The translations under genes were made by a program, and so were the position numbers. A DNA stretch of 64,000 nucleotides from Podospora pseudocomata (lineage: Eukaryota > Ascomycota > Sordariomycetes > Sordariales > Podosporaceae). How positions within the stretch are numbered: position 1 is the stretch's first letter; each line of letters opens with the position of its first letter. The notes beneath the pieces were generated by a model that was not told the origin of the DNA, did no database searches, and was given only the letters and a program-made list of their open reading frames with translations. Shown here piece by piece: positions 55,609 to 64,000 of this stretch. The stretch is taken from the NCBI RefSeq assembly GCF_035222375.1, contig NW_026946366.1, forward strand, positions 2,728,001-2,792,000, written 5' to 3'.

Positions 55609-57013
55609 CTTGCCGCCGACATGGAGAAGGCCATGAAGAAAGGAAGGGATGCGGAACCGCGCCAAGCTGGTAAGGCTTTGCGATTAAGGTTTTTGGGAAT
55701 AGGGGTGTGGTGTAGGTGATACGTAGTGTTCGCTCCAGAGGTCCAACCGAAGGGAGGACAAATTCTAGATGCGCGCGCGTGAAAGCGAGGCCGGTGACCG
55801 AATAGGTAACTCCAGTCAATGCGCTCAGCACAAGCCTTTGCGATTGTGGTCGGCGGTTACTGGAGTCTTCGAGACCGATGTCTGGTGAGGGAGGAAACGA
55901 GTCGGGGAAGATGATGATATGCCGAGAAAAGGCTTGAACGACGGGACCTAGGGCGCGGGTTGTCGGGGTTGACGGACGGCAAAGACCGGGGCTGCTATGA
56001 ATCGAAGGTCAAAAAGAACGGATGGTGCAGTCACCTAAGTTGGCCGCTGTCGACAGCCTCGGCACCGTGTCAGGACTTGTTGGAGCCCGATCGAGATGCT
56101 CTGGCAGCCTTCTTCTCCTCAAAGCAACGCTGGAACCGGGAATTCAGAAAGAAAAAAAGTACCGAGTTGACAAGAGGTGCCGTGTCTTTTCGCATCACTT
56201 TGATAGCCAACGGGACAAGAGGTCTCAGAGGTCGGCAATGTCATTCGGCGCTGCAGTGCACTGCTGCCACTAGCACATGGCGCTAGCGCGACCTTCAACT
56301 GCCTTTCAGCAAACGGGCCCAGGTGCGGGCTCAACAAAAGCCCCCCTGTCATAAACGCAGACGCCTTCACGTGCCACTGCCAGGTCAAGTCAAACCATGC
56401 ACCATCGTATATGTACATAATATTGGCAGGGAAGCTGTAGTAGTTTCCCCAAAGTAGTGTCAGATGGCCAAGATGCATCGAGGTCCAAGTTTCTGGCTCA
56501 AGCAAGCTCTTGGTAGACAGCAAACTGTTTTGGGAATGTGTAAGGACAAGCTTGTCATCTCCACTGGTTCGCAGCCGAAGTGGGAACTCGAGTGCAACGG
56601 TTTCTTACCGAGAATTTATGAGGGCACTGTTGTTTCTCAGCATTTTCTAGACATTGCTGGCTTATGGTATTTGTTGAGGGCAGCATATTGAAGTGTGGTT
56701 GAATTCCACGTGGCTGGCTACTGTCTACATGTTGCCAGGCTTGTTCGTGGAGATGTTGACGGAAAGGAAGTAACAGCCACTTGTCAGCCATGTAGCTGAA
56801 AGAACCCGGGCCTCGAAGCTCTCAATGCAGTGATGTAAAACTGACAGTGCACTGAATTCCTTGGTATAGAACGCAAAGGAATGTCATCTCGAAACCAAAA
56901 GTGAGTTCTACCCTCGACTCCAATTCATGACCACCGGGTTAGTTGATATACAGGTTCCTCTATTCTATCACACACTCTCCCCTGGCCCACTTCTTCATCC
57001 CATCTAATCTGAT
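55609..57013. other. Gene-free 1.4 kb, NEM1 promoter and QCR8 3' flank
   Basis: Both flanking genes are on the minus strand. Frames at 55.9-56.7 kb show no domain and no consistent exon chain. Confidence 0.5.
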
Positions 57014-57713
57014 TTACTCCTCCTCAGAGGCGAACTCAGCACGGCCAGCCTTCGAGTTGAGGTACTCATTCCTGCACATCCGTTAGTCATTGTCGGCTCG
57101 AGTTGAAGCTGTCCGTGAAAGCCATACCGCTCGATAGCCCAGTTCATGATGTAGTATCCGGCAATCATAGGAGGGGCCCAGTAGACGACCTGGGTGCTGA
57201 ACCGTCTCCAGGTGTTGAAGATGGCGTCGTGGAAAGCACCGGCGAGGGGCTTTTGGCGGTTAGGGGCGATACCGTAAGAGACAATGCCCTTCTGCTTCAT
57301 GCCACCTGTTGAAAATTCCGAGTCAGACCAGGTCCAAGCTGTTTTCCAAAGTGTTGCGTTCACAGAGTGAACCCCAGTAATCGTTTGTCGTTTATTGCCG
57401 GCCATTCCATTTCCATATCATTATTTTCCGGCATCCCGAACATCCCAATCCGGATTCTTCCAAGTTCCTCCGGGAATCGTATCGTCGCGGGTTCACTCAC
57501 CAAAATTACCCCAGTTACCGAGGAAGCTATAAACATGTCAGCAGCCGCTCCCAGAGGTGTTTGGCTGGCGCATCGAGGGTGGCCTCGGCGAGGGGTCGAG
57601 GGGGGAAAAGGCGCATCATGGCCTCGATTGCACCGGTTTGGGCGCACTCACTTGTTGTGGCGGCCGATGGGGGCATTGCTGCCACCGCCGAGACGGACCT
57701 GTGTAGGCTGCAT
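57014..57713 (-). CDS. QCR8: Cytochrome bc1 complex subunit 8 (QCR8)
   Basis: Four exons (57652-57713, 57501-57526, 57128-57305, 57014-57071) give 107 residues. Exon 2 is a 26-base microexon carrying LGNWGNF. The protein has the ubiquinol-cytochrome c reductase subunit 8 layout: a short N-terminus with IGRHNN, then GGMKQKGIVSYGIAPNRQKP, a membrane helix (about 60-85, VVYWAPPMIAGYYIMNWA), and a charged C-terminus (RNEYLNSKAGRAEFA). It is a small subunit of complex III in the inner mitochondrial membrane, needed for assembly around cytochrome b. All three introns are short and rejoin the frame exactly. It is divergent from prohibitin-1, another inner-membrane protein. Confidence 0.93.
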
Positions 57714-58077
57714 TTTGAATTGAGGGTGTATCGAGACGGGCGCGTGGGCGGGAGTCAATCGAAATCGTAGTCGACGCAAGCGAAGTTCGGAATAGCACGC
57801 GGCAGCTTGAAGTTGAAATCAGTCGACAGAAGCCGAGAAGCAAATCCCCAAAGCGGCTTAGCGCCCAGTTGCGGTACGTAACCTGAAAAAAGCTCGCCCG
57901 TGCCGACCCCCCCGGATGCGCCCGGGCCACCTCTCAACGACGAACATTTGGAAAGTGGGCTGCCCGTAGAGCTTCATGTCCCCACTTCAGAAGAAGCTCC
58001 ATCCATTCCCATCGCCATCACCATCGCAAAGGAATCCCACCGGCACAGTCGAGGTCAACAGCGCCTCTCTACACACA
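57714..58077. other. Divergent promoter, QCR8 / prohibitin-1
   Basis: A 364-base spacer between two nuclear genes for inner mitochondrial membrane proteins. The prohibitin frame is open for 34 codons upstream of its chosen ATG. Confidence 0.7.
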
Positions 58078-58972
58078 ATGGCCGCCAGAGGTCTCGGTTT
58101 CATTTATGCGGCTGCGCTCCCCGCAGTGGTCGGCGCAAGCTTTCTCCAGTCGGCCCTCTACGATGTCAAGGGCGGTACCAGAGCTGTTATTTTCGACAGG
58201 ATGTCCGGTGTAAAGGAGCAGGTCGTTAGCGAAGGCACACATTTCCTCATTCCCTGGCTGCAAAAGGCCATCATCTTCGATGTACGGACAAAGCCTCGCA
58301 TCATCGGCACCACCACCGGCTCCAAGGATTTGCAAATGGTCAGCTTGACGCTCAGAGTACTCCACAGGCCTGATGTTCAGGCTCTCCCCAAGATCTACCA
58401 GGTTCGTCTTTGCACATATATATCAGAGTACTTGTTGGGCTAGACGCTGACGTTTTTTCATGTAGCAACTCGGCCAAGATTACGATGAGCGTGTGCTCCC
58501 CTCCATCGGTAACGAAGTCCTCAAGTCTATCGTTGCCCAGTTCGATGCCGCCGAGCTCATCACCCAGCGTGAGGCTGTCTCCAACCGGATCCGGACCGAC
58601 CTTATGAAGCGTGCCCGCGAGTTCAACATTGCTCTGGAGGATGTGTCCATCACTCACATGACGTTCGGCAAGGAGTTCACCAAGGCCGTCGAGCAGAAGC
58701 AGATTGCGCAGCAGGATGCCGAGAGGGCGCGCTTCATCGTTGAGCGGGCCGAGCAGGAGCGCCAGGCCAATGTTATTCGTGCCGAGGGTGAAGCCGAGAG
58801 TGCTGAGGCTATCAGCAAGGCGATTGCCAAGGCCGGCGATGGTCTTATCCAAGTGCGCAAAATCGAGGCCAGCAGAGAGATTGCACAGACACTGGCTTCC
58901 AACCCCAATGTGGCCTATCTTCCAGGCGGTGGCAAGGGCACGAACCTGTTGATGAACGTTGGGCGGGCGTAG
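58078..58972 (+). CDS. PHB1: Prohibitin-1
   Basis: Two exons (58078-58401, 58466-58972), 64-base intron, 276 residues, the normal prohibitin length. An N-terminal membrane anchor ([21 protein letters not shown]) leads into the SPFH/PHB domain ([40 protein letters not shown]) and then a coiled coil ([20 protein letters not shown]). PHB1 and PHB2 form large ring assemblies in the inner mitochondrial membrane, acting as membrane scaffolds and regulating the m-AAA protease. The start MAARGLG was preferred over an in-frame ATG at 57976 because it gives the conserved length and places the anchor at the N-terminus. Donor GTTCGT is less usual than the neighbours'. Confidence 0.95.
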
Positions 58973-59962
58973 GGAAAGATTTAAAAGGGGGTGATCATGA
59001 AAATGCCGAGGATAATACAACAAAGGCTGTGTATACTATGTGGACTGTGTGGATTGTATGGATATATCCCCCTCTCGGAATGTCATGAGAATGAGCACTT
59101 GATTCAACCAAACTTGGTTACCTTGTGCATTCTCAACATGTCTAGACTTCAGTGCCCACTCTCGCGCTGCTCGATGGATTATAAGAGAGTCAGTCCTGTT
59201 TAAAAATCAACCTCTCAAATCTAGGTAGGTAAACATTGAATGTCTTGGTTACACAGCATGAACGATGGTAGTGGTGGACTGGCAGTGGGTCTGCAGGGGT
59301 GTTTTACACTAGCATGCCAGCGCGTGCTTCAGTTAGATCCAGCCTTACCATGTCTTGGCGCGCCCCATTCCAGGTTCACGACTGCCGAAACTTGGACCTG
59401 CGACCTGGACTTGCCTGGGCTGTTCCGTGAACAAAGACATGATCAAAATTTGACTTTCTAATAATTTCTAGTTTGATTTTTCACTTTCATTTTGGTAATC
59501 AGTCTGTACTCTCGCTCTGCGATTTGCAGGATTGCGCATTCAGTTGAGAATCCTACTTTTTTGGACACGGGTCACAACATCATACCAGTGGAAGCCATAT
59601 CTTACCTGCCATTGAGTCTCATCTTGGAGATTCCTCATCACTTCGATCGCATCAATAGTCAAAGGCAATCTCGCATTCCCATGACAGCAAGGCCTTTCGT
59701 GAGCCCGTCATTCCGCTCCTGCCTGGGCGCAATCGGTTGCTCCTCTGGTGTTGCTCGTCCGCCGTTTCGGAAACCGGTCCCACTTGCGCCCGTCTATTCG
59801 ATACGCCATCGGCGAGGAGCAGCCACAGGACCACAACATTGACTCGAAGCTCCGATTGTGGGTACACCCACTCTTATTGTGACCACTTTTGCTGACGGTG
59901 AATAGATCTCTCGAGGTCGTCACCCATCTACTTACGTGCGCGAGACAGAGCCACCTGGAGCT
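58973..59962. other. Gene-free: prohibitin 3' flank and REX3 promoter
   Basis: About 1 kb between two plus-strand genes. No recognisable coding sequence or RNA gene is seen. Confidence 0.6.
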
Positions 59963-62026
59963 ATGGAGGCTATGGAGGCAGTCCTTCGCAACTTCAAGCA
60001 GATTCCCTGCCCCGACGGCGACCAGTGTACCACGCCTTCGTGTCAGTGGCAGCACAGTTGGGATAGGAATCCCCCAGCGGCCTCTTCATCGGCATCACCT
60101 GCGCCCGTCACGAAGCAACACGAGACTTTAACTCAGGACCCGGTTGGCCCGCGGAAACGACGTAGGACCTCGTCCGAAGCTGGGTCCGCGACTGCTATTA
60201 CCACTGCTACAGGAGCTGTCTCTCCTCCCCCGCTCAAGCGCAAAGCACCTGAGCACTCGACTTTGCCCGCTCCGGCCAGCAAGGTACAAAGGCCGGTTGC
60301 CACTGCTCCCGCATCCTTGACAACTCCCTCCAGAGCAACTGTTTCGATCAGCGCTAGCCCCAGCACTGTATCGAAGCAAAGCGCCGCCAAACAGATCACA
60401 GCCCCAAAGCAACAAGCCACACCACGCAAACCAGAGACGCTCAACCCGCGCCATCTCACCTCGGCTGCCCCAGCCTCCCATGAGTTCCGGTTCAAGGCCC
60501 TTAAGATGCTTCATGAGCAGTTCAAGCGACTCAACGATGAAGTAAAAAAGGACGCCAAAGAAGACGAACAGAAACTTGTCCTCACAGAACAAGAACTCAT
60601 CTGGTTGGCCCTGGATGTCGAGCAGAAGATGGCCACAGAGAAGCCCGTCATCTATACCAACGTCATCAAGAACGAGATCATGGCGTACAGGAAGAAGACC
60701 CCCGGTCGGTGGAGAGACGAGCGACTTGCCGAGTGGCAGAAGAATAACGAGCCCAAGACCCCGGTCAAGAAGTTGAGACTTGGCCCGCCCAAGGAGGTCA
60801 AGACAGGTCTGACTCCCCAGGAAGAGGTCAGTTTCCTCGTCCACCTTCTCACCCCCATCACCGAGCTTGCCGAACATGGTTATGTCGTCAGGCCACCTAC
60901 CTACGAGGAAATCAGAAGAGCCCGTGAGGGTGAAGAGGCGTCCTTGGGATGGGAGGTATGTGACCGCTGTACCACAAGATTCCAAGTGTTTCCTGGAAGA
61001 CGAGAGGAAGATGGTGCCCTCACCTCAGGTGGGACCTGCACCCATCACAGCGGTCGAGCGTACTTCCCCGAGCGAGTCCCGGGCACCGTCGACCGACCGC
61101 CGAAGCGATACCGCTGTTGCCAGGAAACAGTGGGTGAATCCACTGGCTGCACCGTCGGAAGTACCCATGTCTTCAAAGCCTCTGCTCCGTCTCGACTGGC
61201 TGCGTTGATGCCCTTCATGGAGACACCGCCCAATCCGTCGGTACCCAAGGATCGCGCTGTTTGCTTTGACTGCGAGATGGGCTACACTGCCCGCGGACTG
61301 GAGCTGATCCGGCTGACAGCCACCAGTTGGCCAAATGGCAAGGAGCTGCTCGACGTGATTGTCCGCCCCATTGGTGAGGTTCTCGACCTCAACTCGCGCT
61401 ACTCTGGTGTTTGGCCCGAGGACATTGCCAACGCCGAGGAGTGGTCGCCAGGCAAGCCTCTTACCACTGTTGTCGAGTCTTCGGATACCGGTCGTACCAA
61501 GAAGAAGCACATGACAATTGTTCCTTCCCCCATGGTGGCACGTGACTTGCTCTTTTCGTTGATCTGCCCCGAGACTCCGCTTATTGGGCACGCTCTGGAG
61601 AACGACTTGAACGCGGTTCGCATTGTTCACCCTACCATCATCGACACGGCGCTCCTTTTTCCTCACAGGCGCGGCTTACCCATGCGATATAGTTTGAAGA
61701 TGCTTATGGAGACAGAGCTCAACAAGGCCATCCAGGTGGACACCAAGGAGAACCGGGGTCACGACAGCGGCGAGGATGCCAGGGCCGCTGGAGAGCTCGT
61801 CAGGCTGAAAGTCATGGAGAAGTGGGACCAGATGAAGGGAGAGGGTTGGATGGTGGTTGATGGGGCTTTTGTGCCACCTGGGTGGGGCAAGACAAATATC
61901 AAGGGAGGAGCTCTGAGTGAAAGATTCCTGGAGAAGAAGGAGGAAGGGGAGTTGGGGGAGGAAGACGAGGTAGAGCCGGTAGTGTTGGATGGCAGTGGCA
62001 CAGGAGGCAAGCTTTACTCTCTTTAG
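59963..62026 (+). CDS. REX3: RNA exonuclease 3 (REX3), DEDDh type
   Basis: Intronless, 687 residues. The N-terminal CPDGDQCTTPSCQWQH is a CCCH zinc-finger pattern (C-x5-C-x4-C-x3-H). A Ser/Pro/Ala linker, a helical region (EFRFKALKMLHEQFKRLNDE) and a Cys/His cluster around 335-395 (CDRCTTRFQVF; TCTHH; RCCQETVG) follow, then the exonuclease domain. Catalytic residues are visible: D436 and E438 in CFDCEMG, D548 in GHALENDLNA, and H600/D605 in HDSGEDA, fitting DEDDh. In yeast Rex3 trims 3' ends of RNase MRP RNA, snRNAs and related RNAs. The start at 59963 was chosen because the longer frame begins with GTG; an alternative ATG lies at 59972. Confidence 0.9.
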   Translation: MEAMEAVLRNFKQIPCPDGDQCTTPSCQWQHSWDRNPPAASSSASPAPVTKQHETLTQDPVGPRKRRRTSSEAGSATAITTATGAVSPPPLKRKAPEHSTLPAPASKVQRPVATAPASLTTPSRATVSISASPSTVSKQSAAKQITAPKQQATPRKPETLNPRHLTSAAPASHEFRFKALKMLHEQFKRLNDEVKKDAKEDEQKLVLTEQELIWLALDVEQKMATEKPVIYTNVIKNEIMAYRKKTPGRWRDERLAEWQKNNEPKTPVKKLRLGPPKEVKTGLTPQEEVSFLVHLLTPITELAEHGYVVRPPTYEEIRRAREGEEASLGWEVCDRCTTRFQVFPGRREEDGALTSGGTCTHHSGRAYFPERVPGTVDRPPKRYRCCQETVGESTGCTVGSTHVFKASAPSRLAALMPFMETPPNPSVPKDRAVCFDCEMGYTARGLELIRLTATSWPNGKELLDVIVRPIGEVLDLNSRYSGVWPEDIANAEEWSPGKPLTTVVESSDTGRTKKKHMTIVPSPMVARDLLFSLICPETPLIGHALENDLNAVRIVHPTIIDTALLFPHRRGLPMRYSLKMLMETELNKAIQVDTKENRGHDSGEDARAAGELVRLKVMEKWDQMKGEGWMVVDGAFVPPGWGKTNIKGGALSERFLEKKEEGELGEEDEVEPVVLDGSGTGGKLYSL

Positions 62027-62980
62027 GATTGGGGAAGGCCGTTGGTCTTGATCACAGTGGTCTTGATCGCAATCACAGGTCGCACGGGAGTGACATTTGT
62101 TCGGAGAGGTCGCAGCTTGGTTCAGAGCATTGCTGGTTTTATCAGGAGGCACTGGTGATAACAAGGACATGCTTTTTTCAGAGCGCTAGATGAGCAAGCG
62201 ATTAATTCACATTGCTGTTTCTCGGCCTAGAATTGGTGTATTGACTGTTTGTAGATTCATCATACATTGCCGTGTTCATCACCCGTTCTCCAAAAGCATG
62301 CATGTTATTTTTAGGGTCCAGGGGTCCATTTTCTCCACGGTTTGATTCTCGAGATCGGACTTGGGTGACGTCAGGATCCATTCTCTCGGCACCTCAATGA
62401 CGGAACAAAGGCGTGAAGTAACGAGTCGGGTGGTCTCGCGGGACGAAGGACGGCCCCGGATTCATCGTGAGCTTTGATATCGAGGAGGGGGAGATTGCGA
62501 TAGGGATTAGGTAAATGTCGTCGGCTTGGGGTTCGGGGAAAGATGGAGTTGGGACAAGGTTGGGTTATCTTGGCGATCGGGGAAAGGAAGTGGATTCAGC
62601 TGGAGGGCGTCATGATATAAGTAGATGCGGCGATTCTAAGGTGGTGGGATGTCCGCTCATATCGATTTGAATCGAGGGTTTGTCTGTTATTCACGCTCTT
62701 GGTTTGCAAAGAAGCTATTCAGTGTTTGTATCCTCGGCCCCGAAGTGGTAAAAGGAGGCGAATATAAACTTTGAAGGCCGGCATACCTACTACCCAGAGA
62801 AGAGTCAAACAGGGAAGATCCAGATATTTGGGGTAACGGTCAGTGAGATTTGAGATGAGCATCTGGGCTCATGAACGGTATGCTTACCCTGTCTTTGTAG
62901 ACTTGGTTCAAGGTGAAGCACCTTCTCAGTCACCACAGTCCGAAGTCGTCAAACAAACATCAACACAAATCACCCCCACA
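62027..62980. other. Gene-free: REX3 3' flank and GT8 promoter
   Basis: Nearly 1 kb with a TATAAA at 62763-62768 about 218 bases upstream of the glycosyltransferase start and a following A/C-rich leader. No coding sequence is supported upstream of that start. Confidence 0.6.
62763..62768 (+). promoter_or_regulatory. TATA box of the GT8 gene
   Basis: TATAAA is followed by a leader of roughly 180 bases ending CACCCCCACAATG. Position and sequence fit a TATA box; no start-site data are available. Confidence 0.4.
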
Positions 62981-63967
62981 ATGTCAGACGGAACAAAAGT
63001 CGTCGACTCAGACAGAGGTATTTTCCTTCCCAGGTATCCCTGAGTATCACTCACTCAGTCGCTAACGATGCCCTCAGTCTACACAACCCTCATAACCTCC
63101 CTCTCCTACCTCCCCGGCCTCCTCACCCTCCACCACTCCCTCGTCCACCGCTCCAAATCAAAATACCCCCTCATAGCCCTCTACACCTCTTCCTTCCCCC
63201 AGTCGGGCCTCGCCATCCTCCGCCGCCGTAACATCCCCTGTCAGCTCATAACCCCTTTATTCCCCTCTTCTTCTTCTTCCTCAAACACCCCCTCCTACTC
63301 CCACGACCCCCGATTTAGGGAATGCTTCACCAAGCTCATTCCCTTCTCCCTCGTGCAGTACAAAAAGATCATCCAGCTCGACTCGGACATGCTGGTCCTG
63401 CGAAACATCGACTCGCTATTCGACATTGAACTCGACAGCCACAAGAGGGTGTTTGCCGCGAGCCACGCGTGCTTGTGCAACCCCTGTCAGTTTGAGCACT
63501 ACCCGGATTATTTCCGCCCCGAAAACTGCTATTACACCGACCCGACCAGCATGGGGAAGGACTACCTAAATGGAGGGCTGCAGGTTGTGAGGCCTGATTT
63601 GGGGGTGTATGAGGAGATTGTGGGGTATATGAACACGCCGGGGATTGATCTCAGTTTTGCTGACCAGAGCGTTCTTGCTGGATGTTTTAGAGACAGATGG
63701 GTGGGTTTGGGGTGGGAGTTTAACGCACTCAAGACGATGAGGTGGAGGGGGGTGCACGATGATGTTTGGGGGGATGGGGAGGTGAGGAATGTGCATTACA
63801 TCTTGACGCCGAAGCCGTGGGAGGAGGAGAGGGATGAGAAGGGTAGGGTGGTCATGGGGGAGGGGAAAAGGGGGGCGGAGGACAAGGTTACGAGTCAGTG
63901 GTGGGTTGATGTTGATGATGAGAGGAGGGAGCGGGAGGAGGAGAGGGGGATAAGGGATGGGTGGTGA
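62981..63967 (+). CDS. Glycosyltransferase family 8 protein (glycogenin/galactinol synthase-like)
   Basis: Two exons (62981-63017, 63078-63967), 60-base intron with a GCTAAC branch site, 308 residues. The short first exon MSDGTKVVDSDR joins VYTTLITSLSYLPGLLTLHH, the standard GT8 start. The metal- and sugar-nucleotide-binding DSD lies in YKKIIQLDSDMLVLRNIDSL. Further family segments are LNGGLQVVRPD, FADQSVL and the late VHYILTPKPWEE. GT8 enzymes transfer sugars from UDP-sugars with retention; the closest groups are glycogenin and galactinol synthases. No signal peptide is visible, so it is probably cytosolic. The real acceptor is not known. The last ~50 residues are acidic and basic and less conserved in appearance. 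Confidence 0.88.
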
Positions 63968-64000
63968 GGGGATAGATATCTGCTTTTGGGAGGCTTATAT

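Noticed and set aside
57976-58077. 34-residue N-terminal extension of prohibitin-1
   Set aside because: It would precede the membrane anchor with a low-complexity Ser/Pro segment and exceed the family length.

Overview
The window is nuclear DNA of a filamentous ascomycete, most likely a Sordariomycete and probably Sordariales. Almost every gene is broken by short introns (about 50-80 bases; a few exceed 200) with GTATGT/GTGAGT/GTAAGT donors, CTAAC/CTGAC-like branch sites and CAG/TAG/AAG acceptors. From memory, the isocitrate lyase, complex I, prohibitin and Mediator proteins resemble Neurospora/Podospora homologues; no search was run. I count 26 protein-coding genes, one cut by the left edge. 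I found no transposon, virus-like relic, tRNA, rRNA or CRISPR array.

Left third (1-26 kb): a partial SAP-like protein, a 639-residue cytochrome P450, then a 948-residue nuclear-type regulator rebuilt from three exons. An 8.9 kb stretch without a convincing gene follows, then isocitrate lyase (glyoxylate cycle) and an ERCC6L2-like SNF2 ATPase that faces an AidB-like acyl-CoA dehydrogenase across a 640-base divergent promoter.

Middle (28-32 kb): three small secreted cysteine-rich proteins lie in a head-to-tail array on the minus strand. They share ten cysteines with fixed local spacing and one phase-0 intron at the same place. I do not recognise the family, and this is the most novel feature of the window.

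Right half (32-64 kb): dense housekeeping genes, mostly in divergent pairs: MED1 / a polyQ coiled-coil protein; a nuclear thiol peroxidase / a complex I subunit; LTO1; a short-chain dehydrogenase / the NatA catalytic subunit; an 843-residue low-complexity protein; eIF2B-beta / NHP2; a DUF1761-type membrane protein; NEM1; QCR8 / prohibitin-1; REX3; and a GT8 glycosyltransferase. Several genes serve mitochondria (complex I subunit, QCR8, prohibitin) or ribosome and translation assembly (NHP2, eIF2B-beta, LTO1).

The first-pass open reading frames mislead at several places. The two long ORFs at 6.9-10.1 kb are one gene. eIF2B-beta has a hidden last exon. QCR8 contains a 26-base microexon. The DUF1761 protein starts in a 13-base exon.
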